DNA of 64,000 nucleotides from Rhodanobacteraceae bacterium (GCA_024234055.1 JACKOW010000012.1:60406-124405), one strand, 5' to 3'; numbered from the stretch's first letter, positions 44,246 to 54,033 are shown. Program-made: numbers and translations. The notes: generated by a model from the sequence alone, not told the origin.

Positions 44246-45406
44246 ATGAAGCCTTCGCCCCAAGCCAGCTTGTTTGATGACCCGCCGCAGCAACCACCTG
44301 CTTCGGATTTGCTGCGGATAGAACAAGGATCCGCAGCGCTGAACCCGGCGCAGCGCAGTTTCAACCGGCTCACGCAGCAGCTGGCGCGGGCGCGTCTGAT
44401 GCTGGAGCAATGGCGCTTGATGCAGCAGCGCGTTCGGGAGCGGGTGCTGGCCGAGATGGTGCCGGGCACCGAGGCACTGGCCGCGTTGCAGCGGCAATTG
44501 ATCGAGCAACTGGATGGCTTGCTGACGCATCCGCCAGCGGGCATCAAGCTCACTCGGCGCCGGCGCGATGCGCTGATCGAGTTTCTGCTGGCACGCATTG
44601 AGGACAGCGTTGGCGAGGGTGAGGATGAAGCCCTGGACGATCTCTATCGGCACTACAGCGGTATCGGCTTGAGCGAGCGCCGGCAGGCGGATCAGGAGCT
44701 GGAACTGCAGTTCGCCGAGCAGATGGCCAGCGACCTGTATGGCGATGACGTGGTCGCCGATCATTCGGCTGAATCCGTCGAAGAGTTGCTGCGCCATGTG
44801 CAAGCGCGCATGGACGATCGCTTCGAGGCCGAGCAACGCGAGCGCGAGGCACGCGCGGACGAGCGCAAGAAAAAGCGTCGCCCTTCGCCAGCCGAACTCA
44901 AGCGTGAACAGGCCGCCCAGGCGGCCAGCGTCTCGCTGCGTGAGATCTATCGCAAGCTGGTGAGCAGCCTGCACCCGGATCGGGAGAGCGATCTCGACGA
45001 GCGAGCGCGCAAGACCGGCTTGATGCAGCAGATCAACAAGGCCTACCAGGACAACGACCTGCTGACGCTATTGACGCTGCAGATGGAAGTCGAGCAGATC
45101 AATGCCAGCACGCTGGCAGCGCTGCCGACCGAGCGCCTGCAGCACTACAATCAGGTGCTGCGCGAGCAGTTGCGCACGCTGCAGGACGAGTTGAGCGCGC
45201 AGGCCCAACAGTTGGAGGATCAGCTCGGGGCGCACCGGTACGAGCAGATTCTTCAGCCCAAGGACGCCGAACGCCTGTTTGAGCGCCAGCTGCGCGAACT
45301 GCGCCAACTGCAAGCCCAATTCAAGTCCACCATCGCGGCGCTGGCCAATCCGCATCTGCGCAGCGCCGAGATCGACGCCATAGCTGTGGCCATGTCTCGA
45401 CGCTGA
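44246..45406 (+). CDS. J-domain protein with coiled coils
   Basis: A 386-residue soluble protein. A long, charged, mostly helical N-terminus (1-225) with basic coiled-coil stretch EREARADERKKKRRPSPAEL leads to a J-domain-like segment LREIYRKLVSSLHPDRE, with the HPD motif at 243-245, and then a further coiled coil to the end. The J domain should stimulate an Hsp70 ATPase; the flanks probably choose the client. Typical DnaJ G/F and zinc domains are missing. Proteins of this plan are known in gammaproteobacteria but uncharacterised. Confidence 0.8.
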   Translation: MKPSPQASLFDDPPQQPPASDLLRIEQGSAALNPAQRSFNRLTQQLARARLMLEQWRLMQQRVRERVLAEMVPGTEALAALQRQLIEQLDGLLTHPPAGIKLTRRRRDALIEFLLARIEDSVGEGEDEALDDLYRHYSGIGLSERRQADQELELQFAEQMASDLYGDDVVADHSAESVEELLRHVQARMDDRFEAEQREREARADERKKKRRPSPAELKREQAAQAASVSLREIYRKLVSSLHPDRESDLDERARKTGLMQQINKAYQDNDLLTLLTLQMEVEQINASTLAALPTERLQHYNQVLREQLRTLQDELSAQAQQLEDQLGAHRYEQILQPKDAERLFERQLRELRQLQAQFKSTIAALANPHLRSAEIDAIAVAMSRR

Positions 45407-45632
45407 GCAGGTGCTGGCCCGGTGCCGAATCGGCAGTCAAATACGCGCAGCGGCGCCTCAATCTGCATCCCGGCGACGTATCAATAACTTGGATCACGGA
45501 TTCGTGGACACTATTTGCCCGAACTGCGAGCCGCGGACTGTTTCACCGTCGCTTGCAACCCCATCCTCTGGCACATGGTGCGAAGCGGCATTCTCTGCAT
45601 AGTGCCGGCAACCCAAACCCCCGAGGTGTGCG

Positions 45633-46403
45633 ATGAAATTGTCTCTGTCTTCCCTGATGCTGGGCCTGGCCGTGTTTGGCGCGTCGAGTTTCGTGTACGC
45701 CGACGATCTGACCGATGTTGATGCGGTCATTGCCAAGCACATCGAAGCGCGTGGTGGCATGGACGTGCTCAAGGCCATCAAGACCACGCGTGCCGAGGGC
45801 ACGATGACCATGGGCCCGATGCAGATGCCTTTCGTCGCCGAAATGAAGCGGCCGAATTCCATGCGCATCGATTTCAGCTTCCAGGGCATGCAGGCCAGCC
45901 AGGCCTTCGACGGCACCAATGGCTGGCAGATCATGCCGATGATGGGCAAGCTCGATCCGGAGCCGATGGGCAGCGATGAGCTGACCCAGTTCAAGAATCA
46001 GGCCGATATCGACGGTGCGCTGGTCGACTACAAGTCCAAGGGTCACAAGGTCGAGCTGCAGGGCGTGGTCGATGTCGATGGCACCCCGGCCTACAAGGTC
46101 AAGGTCACCCGCGCCGATGGCACCGAAGAAACCAACTACATTGACACCGAGTACTTTCTGGTGATCAAGACCGAGAGCGTGGTCAAGATGCAGGGTCAGG
46201 AAGTCGCGGGCAGTGCCATTCTCGGCGACTACAAAGAGGTCGCGGGCACCATGGTGCCGTACTCGATCACCAACGTCATGACCGGCCCGATGGGCGAGAT
46301 GAAGCAGGAAATGCAGTTCACCAAGATCGACGTCAACGTCGATCTGGCGGCCGACCGCTTCACCCAGCCGGCGCCGAAGGCCAAGGTTGAGGCGGCCAAG
46401 TAG
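45633..46403 (+). CDS. Periplasmic LolA-like outer-membrane lipoprotein-sorting family protein
   Basis: A 256-residue exported protein. Signal peptide about 1-23 (ending SFVYA); the mature part has IEARGGMDVLKAIKTTRAEG at the start and YFLVIKTES in the middle, a pattern of the LolA/LolB-like half-barrel fold. Met-rich stretches (MTMGPMQMPF, MPMMGKLDPEPMG) are unusual and could bind copper. No operon partner; 226 bases precede it with no clear gene. The function is unknown: lipid or lipoprotein carriage is an inference from the fold. Confidence 0.75.
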   Translation: MKLSLSSLMLGLAVFGASSFVYADDLTDVDAVIAKHIEARGGMDVLKAIKTTRAEGTMTMGPMQMPFVAEMKRPNSMRIDFSFQGMQASQAFDGTNGWQIMPMMGKLDPEPMGSDELTQFKNQADIDGALVDYKSKGHKVELQGVVDVDGTPAYKVKVTRADGTEETNYIDTEYFLVIKTESVVKMQGQEVAGSAILGDYKEVAGTMVPYSITNVMTGPMGEMKQEMQFTKIDVNVDLAADRFTQPAPKAKVEAAK

Positions 46404-46412
46404 GCTGATTGC

Positions 46413-46512
46413 GGCGTCATGGGCCGGGGTAGGTTGGGCTAAGGCCGCAAGCCGTGCCCAACGTTGGGCACGCTGCGCTTGGCCCAATCTACGCTGCGCT
46501 CGCAATGACGCC
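46413..46512. repeat. Nested palindromic intergenic repeat
   Basis: Outer ends GGCGTCAT and ATGACGCC, a middle pair GTAGGTTGGGC/GCCCAATCTAC and a perfect 18-base centre GTGCCCAACGTTGGGCAC (46454-46471). The outer end CGCAATGACG is shared with the element at 24405-24488. REP-like; no gene. Confidence 0.7.
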
Positions 46513-46599
46513 TGTGTTCCGATCCAGGCTTTGGCTGATTCGAGTCTGCTCTTCCACATCGGCATGGCCGCGACAGCGGCCAGCCCCCGGAGATCGCTG

Positions 46600-49500
46600 A
46601 TGCGCACACTTCCCCTGTTGCTTCTGGCCACCCTTGCCAGTGGCGAAATCGCGGCCCAGACCGCGCCCGATTCCAGCGTCTTCGGTGGACTGCGCGCGCG
46701 CAGCATCGGCACGGCGCACACCAGCGGCCGCATCAGCGCCATCGATGCCAGCGCGCAGTTCCCTCAGACGATCTTCGTCGGCGCGGCCTCCGGCGGCGTC
46801 TGGCGTTCCACCGACGGCGGCACCACCTTCAAGCCGGTGTTCGATGACCATATCCAGAGCATCGGTGCCATCCGCATTGACCCAAGCAACCCCAAGACCG
46901 TCTGGGTAGGCACCGGCGAAACCAATGTGCGCAACACCGTGTCGGTGGGCGATGGGCTGTATCAGAGCATCGACGGCGGCGAGAGTTTCAAGCGGGTGGG
47001 TCTGGAGAAATCGGAGCGTATCGCCGAGATCGTGGTCGACCAGAACAACAGCAAGAATGTGTTCGTGTGCGTCACCGGGGCGCTGTGGAGTGATTCGGCC
47101 GAACGCGGCGTCTATCGCTCGCGCGACGGCGGTGCCAGCTTCGAGAAGGTGCTGTACGTCGACACCGAAACCGGCTGCTCGGACCTCGCCATCGATCCGC
47201 GCAATCCCAATGTGCTGTACGCGGGCATGTGGAGCCTCAGGCGTTCACCTGATTTCTTCCGCTCCGGGGGCAAGGGCAGTGGGCTGTATCGCAGCTTTGA
47301 TGGCGGCAGCAGCTGGGCCAAGGCCGAAAGCGGCTTGCCAACCACCGAGAAAGGTCGCATCGCACTGGCGGTGGCACCGAGCAAATCCAATGTGGTCTAT
47401 GCGCTGGTCGAGGCCAAGAAGACCGCGCTGTATCGCTCGGACGACATGGGCAACACCTGGGCCGAGACCAATTCCAGCACCAATGTGCAGATGCGGCCCT
47501 TCTACTTCGGCGAGATCGTGGTCGATCCGGTCGATGCCGATCGCATCTACCGCCCGGCCTTCGTGACCACGGTCTCCACCGATGGCGGCAAGACCTTCAA
47601 CAGCATGAGCTTTGGCGGCTCGGTACACCCCGATCACCACGCGCTGTGGATCAACCCGAAGCTGCCACAGCAGTTGCTGCTGGGCACCGATGGCGGCGTC
47701 TACGTCTCGATGAATCAGGGCGCCAAGTGGAGCCAGTTCCGCAATCTGCCGGTGAGCCAGTTCTACCATGTCAGCGCCGATATGGCGCAGCCGTACCAAG
47801 TCTACGGCGGCCTGCAGGACAATGGCTCGTGGACCGCGCCCAGCCGCAGCGCCTCGGGCATTCGCAATCGCGATTGGGACAGCGTCGGCATGGGCGACGG
47901 CTTCTGGGCCTGGCCGGATCCTAGCGATCCCGATACCGTGTTCAGCCAATACCAGGGCGGCAAGCTGTTGCGCGTCAATCGCACGCTGGGCGAGATCAAG
48001 CGCATCGAGCCGGCTCGCGGAGAAGGCGAAGACAAGCTGCGCTTCAACTGGAACACGCCCACCGTGCTGGCACCCAGCGGCAAGCTTTATACCGGGTCCC
48101 AGTACTTGCATGTATCCACCGATCGCGGCGACAGCTGGACCCGAATCTCACCGGATCTGACCACCAACAATCCGCAGCTGCAGCGCCAGGCCACCTCCGG
48201 CGGTCTCAGCCGTGACAATTCGTCCGCCGAGAACAACACCACCCTCTACACCATTGCCGAGTCGCCGAAGAACCCGGACACCATCTGGGTGGGCACCGAT
48301 GACGGCAATGTGCAGCTGACCCGCGATGGCGGCCGCAGCTGGACCAATCTCACGGCCCGGCTGAAGAGCACGCCCAAGGGGGCCTGGGTGTCGCGCATCG
48401 AGGCTTCGCCGCATGACGAGGGTACCGCTTTCGTCACCATCGACGATCATCGTCGCGGCGACATGAAGCCCTATCTGCTGGTCACCCGCGATTTCGGTGC
48501 CAGTTTCGCGCCGGTGAATCTGGCCGGCGTCGACGGCTATGCCTGGGTGATCGAGCAGGATCCGGTGCAGGCGGATCTGTTGTATCTGGGCACCGAGTTC
48601 GGCCTGTTCATTTCCATTGACGGCGGCGCCCACTGGGCACGCTTTGCCGAGAATCTGCCGCGCGTGGCGGTGCACGATCTGTACCTGCATCCGCGCGAAA
48701 ACGATTTGATCATCGCCACTCACGGTCGCGGCATCTACATCATCGACGACCTCAGCCCGCTGCGGGCATTGAACGCCGAGGTGCTGAAGCAGGATCTGGC
48801 GCTGCTGCCGTCGCGGGCCGGTATCCAGACCATTGGTGGCGGCCTGCAGGATTTTGGTGGCGACGATGAATATGCCGGCCAGAGCCTGCCAGATGTCGCC
48901 GTGATCAGCTTCTATGCGGCCAAGCGGCATATGTTCGGTGACTCCAAGCTGGAAGTCTTCGACAGCAAGGACAAGCTGATCACCACCTTGCCGGTGGACA
49001 AGCGTCGCGGCGTGGTTCGGATCGAGTGGCCGATGCGCCTGAAGGCGCCGAAGTTGCCGCCATCGACCCAGCTGGTGCAGGCCTTTGTCGGTCCGCGCCT
49101 GCCCGAGGGCGACTATCGCTATGTGCTCACCCGCGGCAAGCAGACGGCCGAAGGCAAGGTGACGCTGGCAGCCGATCCGCGCTCACCGCACAGTGCCGAA
49201 GATCGCACGGCCCAGCGCGAACTGGCGCTGGCGCTGCACGGCGAACTGGCCGATCTGACCTTTGTCGCCGATCAGCTGGCTGATCTGAACACGCAGATCG
49301 AGGCACGCAACAAGGCGCTCGGCAACAAGACGCCCAAGTCGCTGACCAGTTTCGCGGACAAGCTGTCGGCGCTGCGCAAGAAACTCGCCGCCAGCGATAC
49401 CGATGGCGGCTATGTCAGCGGTGAGGAACAGCTACGCGAGCGCATGGGCGAGCTCTACGGCGCGGTCGTTGGCTATGACGGTCGACCCAGCGCCAGCCAG

Positions 49501-49731
49501 CAGCAGATGCACAAGAACGTGCAGGCCGAGCTGGCGGCGCGCATGGCCGATCGTGATCAGCTGCTGGCCGAACTGACCGCCGTCAACAGCGCCGTGGAGA
49601 AAGCCGGTGGCGAGGCCCTCAAGGCCTTGGACCGCGCTGGCTGGGAGGCCAAGGAATCAGGCAGCGGCCCCGCCAGCGTCGCCAGGCGCTGGTTCAGCTG
49701 CGAAGTTTGCCTCAGCCACGTGCTGCATTGA
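46600..49731 (+). CDS. Secreted VPS10/BNR-type beta-propeller protein
   Basis: A 1043-residue exported protein. Signal peptide about 1-19 (ending SGEIAAQ), then many BNR/sialidase-like Asp boxes (GGVWRSTDGGTTFKPV, GLYQSIDGGESF, GVYRSRDGGASF) that build one or two large propellers to about residue 740, resembling VPS10-domain and glycosyl-hydrolase-like families. The C-terminal 300 residues include a beta sandwich and a helical tail. No catalytic Arg triad could be identified, so sialidase activity is unlikely. Close relatives are annotated only as glycosyl hydrolases. The ATG at 46600 follows GGAGATCG. Confidence 0.82.
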   Translation: MRTLPLLLLATLASGEIAAQTAPDSSVFGGLRARSIGTAHTSGRISAIDASAQFPQTIFVGAASGGVWRSTDGGTTFKPVFDDHIQSIGAIRIDPSNPKTVWVGTGETNVRNTVSVGDGLYQSIDGGESFKRVGLEKSERIAEIVVDQNNSKNVFVCVTGALWSDSAERGVYRSRDGGASFEKVLYVDTETGCSDLAIDPRNPNVLYAGMWSLRRSPDFFRSGGKGSGLYRSFDGGSSWAKAESGLPTTEKGRIALAVAPSKSNVVYALVEAKKTALYRSDDMGNTWAETNSSTNVQMRPFYFGEIVVDPVDADRIYRPAFVTTVSTDGGKTFNSMSFGGSVHPDHHALWINPKLPQQLLLGTDGGVYVSMNQGAKWSQFRNLPVSQFYHVSADMAQPYQVYGGLQDNGSWTAPSRSASGIRNRDWDSVGMGDGFWAWPDPSDPDTVFSQYQGGKLLRVNRTLGEIKRIEPARGEGEDKLRFNWNTPTVLAPSGKLYTGSQYLHVSTDRGDSWTRISPDLTTNNPQLQRQATSGGLSRDNSSAENNTTLYTIAESPKNPDTIWVGTDDGNVQLTRDGGRSWTNLTARLKSTPKGAWVSRIEASPHDEGTAFVTIDDHRRGDMKPYLLVTRDFGASFAPVNLAGVDGYAWVIEQDPVQADLLYLGTEFGLFISIDGGAHWARFAENLPRVAVHDLYLHPRENDLIIATHGRGIYIIDDLSPLRALNAEVLKQDLALLPSRAGIQTIGGGLQDFGGDDEYAGQSLPDVAVISFYAAKRHMFGDSKLEVFDSKDKLITTLPVDKRRGVVRIEWPMRLKAPKLPPSTQLVQAFVGPRLPEGDYRYVLTRGKQTAEGKVTLAADPRSPHSAEDRTAQRELALALHGELADLTFVADQLADLNTQIEARNKALGNKTPKSLTSFADKLSALRKKLAASDTDGGYVSGEEQLRERMGELYGAVVGYDGRPSASQQQMHKNVQAELAARMADRDQLLAELTAVNSAVEKAGGEALKALDRAGWEAKESGSGPASVARRWFSCEVCLSHVLH

Positions 49732-49741
49732 GCCCCCAGCT

Positions 49742-50110
49742 CGCGTAGGAGCGACCTCGCGTCGCGACCGTCAGCCGCGATGAACTCGCGGCTGGGGTGT
49801 CCATGGCCAGAGCTTGAACGCAAAGAGCCGCGAAAGCACTGGTAGGAGCGACCTTGCGTCGCGACCGCCCACCGCGATGACCTCGCAGGTGGGGAACGCC
49901 CCGAGGCTGCCAGGCCAGAGCTTGAACGCGGAGAACGCAGAGCGGCGCAGAGAACGCAGAGAAGAACACACAGCTCTCGGTTTCTCTTGGTGTCCTTTCT
50001 GCTTTTCCTTTGCGTACTTCGCGTCCCGCTTCTGCTTGGATCGGCCTTGATGGATGGTTTTCGCGAATGTTGGCCGGCGTCACGTAGCCCGCTGGCGCGG
50101 CCAACGTGAC
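49742..50110. repeat. Cluster of REP-like and tandem repeats
   Basis: Two copies of the GTAGGAGCGACC element (49745-49770 and 49842-49867) are each followed about 60 bases later by a shared GGCCAGAGCTTGAACGC (or TGGCCAGAG) segment, giving an imperfect tandem of about 100 bases. Then come AACGCAGAG-type short repeats and their inverse complement near 49985-50030, and half of the GTCACGTAG palindrome at 50079-50115. No gene. Confidence 0.75.
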
Positions 50111-51040
50111 CTACGGGTTTGGCTGCGGCGTGTCCTGCAGATAGCTGACAAAACGCCGGGCTGTGGCCGACAGCGGGTGGTCACTGCGCCAGACCAGTGA
50201 CCAGCGGCGTTCGATCGGAAAACCGCGTACCTCAAGTTCGATGAGTCCTGCGGCGGCCAGATCGCTCTGGCCGGACTGGCTCAGCGCCAGCCGGGAAATT
50301 ACGGCGATGCCGAGGCCAGCGGCGACCGAATGCTTGATCGCCTCATTGCTGCCCAGGCTCATGGCAATCTTCGGCTTGAAGCCGGCGTCGGCGAAATGCT
50401 GCTCGGCCACACGACGGGTGCCGCTGCCGGCCTCGCGCATCAGCCAGCGTTCCCCGGCCAGATCAGCCAGCTTCAGGCGTTTGCCTGCGAGAGGATGGCT
50501 GCTGCCGGCGACCACGATCAGCGGATTGTCGAGAAAGGGCAGGGAGCGCAGTGGCAGATCCTGTGGCGGCAGCATCATCACCACCAGATCGTCGCTGCGC
50601 TGTTGCAGGCGCTGGACCACGCGGTCACGATTTTCGATGCTCAGCTCGAACTCCACGCCGGGATGGGCGGCGGCGAAGGGCCCGATCAGATCCGGCACGA
50701 AGTATTCGGCCGTGGTCACGGCGGCAATGCGCAGATGTCCGCGCACCAGCCCACGCTGCTCGTTGAGGTTGGCTTCGAAGCGCTGCCAGCAGTCGATCAG
50801 CTCGGCGACCGTGTGCTGCAGGGTCTCGCCAGTCTGGGTTAGGCGCAGCTTGCGCCCGGAGTACTCGAACAGCGGTTCGCCGATGGCGCCGGCCAGTTCC
50901 TTGAGCTGCACGCTGACCGTGGGTTGGCTGAGGTGCATGGCCTCGGCCGCCCGGGTCACCGACAGCAGACGTGCCGTGGTTTCGAAGGCGCGCAGCTGTT
51001 GCGGGGTGATGCGCAGCAATCGACGCAGGGGTGTTGGCAT
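50111..51040 (-). CDS. LysR-family transcriptional regulator
   Basis: A 309-residue regulator: winged helix at about 10-70 (LRAFETTARLLSVTRAAEAM and LSQPTVSVQLKELAGAIGEP) and a periplasmic-binding-protein-like effector domain. It resembles CbbR/CysB-type LysR proteins only generally. The ATG at 51040 begins at a short basic lead; 33 open codons lie upstream. It is divergent from the isocitrate dehydrogenase gene with about 100 bases between starts, the usual layout for a LysR regulator and its target. The AT-rich stretch at 51040-51080 should hold both promoters. Confidence 0.88.
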   Translation of the reverse strand: MPTPLRRLLRITPQQLRAFETTARLLSVTRAAEAMHLSQPTVSVQLKELAGAIGEPLFEYSGRKLRLTQTGETLQHTVAELIDCWQRFEANLNEQRGLVRGHLRIAAVTTAEYFVPDLIGPFAAAHPGVEFELSIENRDRVVQRLQQRSDDLVVMMLPPQDLPLRSLPFLDNPLIVVAGSSHPLAGKRLKLADLAGERWLMREAGSGTRRVAEQHFADAGFKPKIAMSLGSNEAIKHSVAAGLGIAVISRLALSQSGQSDLAAAGLIELEVRGFPIERRWSLVWRSDHPLSATARRFVSYLQDTPQPNP

Positions 51041-51137
51041 AGATAAAAAACTATCGATGGAATCAAATACAAGTATTTCCCAAATGCACCGGGATTGCCT
51101 AGTTTTCGCCCATCTCCGCACCAGGATGGACACGAGC

Positions 51138-52658
51138 ATGGAAATGGATCAGGTCAACTCGCCGGAATGGCTGGACAGCAGCGTCTCGCAAGCAGTATCG
51201 GAAAACCCGGTGCTGACACCGATCACGGTCGCGCCCGGCGACGGCATCGGCCCCGAGATCATGCAGGCCACCCTGGCCATTCTCAGCGCGGCCGGGGCGC
51301 GCATCGCCCCGGAGTTCATCGAGATCGGCGAAGCCACCTACCTGCGCGGTCATGCCGCGGGCATCGATGACGCCGCCTGGGCCAGCCTGCGCCGCACCGG
51401 TGTGCTGCTGAAGGGGCCGATCACCACGCCCTCGGGCGGTGGCTACAAGAGCCTCAACGTGACCCTGCGCAAGACCCTAGGCCTGTACGCCAATGTCCGT
51501 CCCTGCATCAGCTACGCGCCCTTCGTGGCCACGCTGCATCCGCGCATGGATGTGGTGATCGTGCGCGAGAACGAGGAAGACCTGTACGCCGGCATCGAGC
51601 ATCGCCAGACCGACGAGGTCTACCAGTGCCTGAAGCTGATCACCCGCCCGGGCTGCGAGAAGATCGTCCGCCACGCCTTCGAGTACGCCCGCCAGTACGG
51701 CCGGCGCAAGGTCACGTGCATGGTGAAGGACAACATCATGAAGATGACCGACGGCCTGTTTGCACGCGTGTTCGAGGAGATCGGCGCCGAGTATCCGGAC
51801 ATCCAGCGTGAGCGCTACATCATCGACATCGGCGCGGCCCGACTGGCAACCCGGCCGGAACGCTTCGATGTGATTGTCATGCCCAACCTCTACGGCGACA
51901 TCCTGAGCGACATCGCCGCCGAGATGACCGGCAGCGTCGGCCTGGCCGGCAGCGCCAACATCGGCGAGCACGGCGCCATGTTCGAAGCCATCCACGGCAG
52001 CGCCCCGGACATCGCCGGGCAGGGCATCGCCAATCCGGGCGGCCTGCTGCTGGCCGCGGTGATGATGCTGGTGCAGCTGCGTCAGAACGACGTGGCCGAG
52101 CGTATCCACAATGCCTGGCTGCGGACGCTGGAGGATGGCATCCACACCGCCGACATTGCTTCCGCGAACACCCGCAGCAAGGTCGGCACCGCCGCTTTTG
52201 CCGAGGCCGTGATCGCCCGACTGGGACAACAGCCGACCCAGCTGGCGTCGGTGAAATACGCCGATGTACCGGCCGCTGCCGAGCCGCGCCGCCCGCTGTA
52301 CGTGCGCAGGCCGGCGCAGCACAAGACCCGGGTAGGCATCGATATCTTCGTCCACGCCGCCGACATCGCGCCGGACGATCTGGCAGCACAGCTGCAAGCC
52401 ACTGATACCGAACAGCTGTCGCTGCAGCTGATCACCAATCGCGGGGTCAAGGTGTGGCCGCAGGGACACGCCGAGACCTTCTGCACCGATCACTGGCGTT
52501 GTCGCTTTCTAGCGCGCGAGGGTCAGGACCCGCTGACGCTGGGCCACAAGGTGGCTCTGCTGCAGCGCATGGCCGATGCCGGCATTGATGTCATCAAGAC
52601 CGAACATCTGTTCAACTTCGATGGCGTCGCCGGCTACGCCCAGGCGCAGGGACAGTAA
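51138..52658 (+). CDS. icd: NADP-type isocitrate dehydrogenase with C-terminal extension
   Basis: A 506-residue enzyme of the Thermus-like isocitrate dehydrogenase group. The decarboxylating dehydrogenase fold runs from PITVAPGDGIGPEIM to about residue 340; substrate and metal residues are in VVIVRENEEDLYAGIEHR, NLYGDILSDIAAEMTGSVG and MFEAIHGSAPDIAGQ. A further 150-residue C-terminal domain (TRVGIDIFVHAADIAPDDLA) is typical of the group. It converts isocitrate to 2-oxoglutarate in the TCA cycle. The start could also be 51126 or 51144; 51138 has AGGATGG upstream. Cofactor (NADP or NAD) is inferred from the group only. Confidence 0.88.
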   Translation: MEMDQVNSPEWLDSSVSQAVSENPVLTPITVAPGDGIGPEIMQATLAILSAAGARIAPEFIEIGEATYLRGHAAGIDDAAWASLRRTGVLLKGPITTPSGGGYKSLNVTLRKTLGLYANVRPCISYAPFVATLHPRMDVVIVRENEEDLYAGIEHRQTDEVYQCLKLITRPGCEKIVRHAFEYARQYGRRKVTCMVKDNIMKMTDGLFARVFEEIGAEYPDIQRERYIIDIGAARLATRPERFDVIVMPNLYGDILSDIAAEMTGSVGLAGSANIGEHGAMFEAIHGSAPDIAGQGIANPGGLLLAAVMMLVQLRQNDVAERIHNAWLRTLEDGIHTADIASANTRSKVGTAAFAEAVIARLGQQPTQLASVKYADVPAAAEPRRPLYVRRPAQHKTRVGIDIFVHAADIAPDDLAAQLQATDTEQLSLQLITNRGVKVWPQGHAETFCTDHWRCRFLAREGQDPLTLGHKVALLQRMADAGIDVIKTEHLFNFDGVAGYAQAQGQ

Positions 52659-52672
52659 TCCATCGCTACGCG

Positions 52673-52694
52673 CCCGGCGGCCGTGGCCGCCGGG
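52673..52694. terminator. GC-rich hairpin between convergent genes
   Basis: Perfect 10-base arms CCCGGCGGCC and GGCCGCCGGG around GT, 14 bases after the isocitrate dehydrogenase stop and 20 before the stop of the convergent gene. No T-run, but position and stem strength suggest a bidirectional stop. Confidence 0.55.
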
Positions 52695-52714
52695 TCGCCT
52701 GCCACGGCGCGATC

Positions 52715-53041
52715 TCAGCGCGCCCGATTGGCCAGGCCATGAAAGCCGAGCATGCCCAGGCCCGCCGCGGCAATGACGATGCCGAAGGCGGCAGGGTCGT
52801 TCGGACCCAGATTGAACAGATCGATCAGTCCGAAGGCGATACCGACCAGCACCAGCACCAGGCCCCATTTCAACGAGGACACTTTCCGGTTCTGCTCGTC
52901 GGCGGCGAGCATGGTGCGAACCAGGTCTTCCGAGGCGCCTGACTCCGCCAGGCGGCGGCGCACTCGTCCGTCCATGACGATCTTGATGGCTACGACCACA
53001 CACACGAACAAGGTGATCGGAATCAACGGGCCTAGATCCAC
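52715..53041 (-). CDS. Small inner-membrane protein (DUF6249-like)
   Basis: A 108-residue protein with three hydrophobic segments (about 4-20, 53-72, 84-101) and a charged cytoplasmic part MDGRVRRRLAESGASEDLVR. The pattern of an N-terminal helix, a basic segment with ASEDLVRTML and two further helices fits DUF6249-type proteins, but that is from memory of the family style. The start is a GTG at 53041 with AGGAG seven bases upstream. No neighbours on its strand. Function unknown. Confidence 0.65.
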   Translation of the reverse strand: MDLGPLIPITLFVCVVVAIKIVMDGRVRRRLAESGASEDLVRTMLAADEQNRKVSSLKWGLVLVLVGIAFGLIDLFNLGPNDPAAFGIVIAAAGLGMLGFHGLANRAR

Positions 53042-53121
53042 AGCGGTACTCCTGAGCAGCGGGCGGTATTGCCCTTTGCCCGGATAGAGACAGCGAGTGC
53101 GGGTTCGGTTGCATGGCCCCT

Positions 53122-53280
53122 GTGGAAGTTCCGGTCGCCCCGGCGGTGCGCATATTCGCGCAACAAACGGGGGCAAGGGGCAGGGGGCAGGGGACCCACG
53201 TCACGGCACGGTCAGATCATGCGTCGAGCTTGGACCCCTGCCCCCTGCCCCTTCTATTCAAGACTTATGAAGCAATGAGT
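53122..53280. repeat. Dispersed palindromic repeat, copy 2
   Basis: Homologous to 22289-22455 over its whole length. Inverted arms of 17 bases lie at 53177-53193 and 53235-53251, with the same 41-base loop apart from a few changes. It lies 5' of both neighbouring genes, so it is not tied to termination. Confidence 0.85.
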
Positions 53281-53348
53281 TCGCGCATGTTTGGTGAGAG
53301 ACCAGCTTCAGCCACCAACAGAACCCGCACGCAGCAAGGCAGAAGCGA

Positions 53349-53371
53349 TCGCGGCTGAAGCCGCTCCCACA
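53349..53371 (-). repeat. REP-like element, inverse orientation
   Basis: On the minus strand TGTGGGAGCGGCTTCAGCCG, the well-known extragenic palindrome of Pseudomonas and Xanthomonas type. It is 95 bases before the sigma-factor gene. Confidence 0.7.
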
Positions 53372-53466
53372 GGAAGAGGTGGGACCAGCCGCAAGGCGCA
53401 CCGATCCGGGACTTCCATGCCAGACTGAGGTGCAACCGATCTCGTTGCGGGTGTCTCCAACCCCTC

Positions 53467-54033
53467 ATGAGTACCGACCCACTGCTGGTTCAGGCCGTGC
53501 TGGCGCGACAGCCAGGCGCTTTCGAGCGCCTGGTGCGTGCCCATCAGGGTCTGGTCTGGCATCTGCTCGAACGCATGGTCCGGCATCCGGAAGACACCCG
53601 CGAACTCAGTCAGGAAGTGTTCCTGCGCGTGCATCAGAAGCTCGAGCAATATCGTTTCGAGAGCTCGCTGGCCACCTGGATAGGCCGGATCGCGTTCTCG
53701 ATCGCGACCCGTCATCTGCAGCGCAAGCGCCTGCCCATGGATGAAGCGCTGCCTGGCCACGAGGACGACGCCGCACTCGATCGGGTCAGTGACGCCTTCG
53801 ATCTGGCCGAAGCCTGCAGCGATGCGGACCTGATGGCCTGTGTCAGCCGCGAGCTGGATGCCTTGCCGCCGCTGCAGCGCACCCTGATCGAGCTTTATCA
53901 TTTCGAAGAACTCGGCATCGCCGAGATCAGCCAGATCACCGGTCAGCCCGAGGGCACGGTGAAGAACAGTCTGTTCCGGGCGCGGCGTCGTCTACGCGAG
54001 CGCCTGGAGCTGGCAATAGGAGTCGCGGCATGA
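53467..54033 (+). CDS. RpoE-type ECF sigma factor
   Basis: A 188-residue ECF sigma factor: region 2 at about 18-90 (FERLVRAHQGLVWHLL and DTRELSQEVFLRVHQKL), region 4 at about 125-180 (LPPLQRTLIELYHFEELGIA and the recognition helix GTVKNSLFRARRRLRERL). It overlaps the next gene by four bases (ATGA), the usual layout for sigma and anti-sigma. No strong ribosome site; the ATG at 53467 is the only fitting start. Targets unknown; the convergent signalling operon to its right is one candidate. Confidence 0.92.
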   Translation: MSTDPLLVQAVLARQPGAFERLVRAHQGLVWHLLERMVRHPEDTRELSQEVFLRVHQKLEQYRFESSLATWIGRIAFSIATRHLQRKRLPMDEALPGHEDDAALDRVSDAFDLAEACSDADLMACVSRELDALPPLQRTLIELYHFEELGIAEISQITGQPEGTVKNSLFRARRRLRERLELAIGVAA

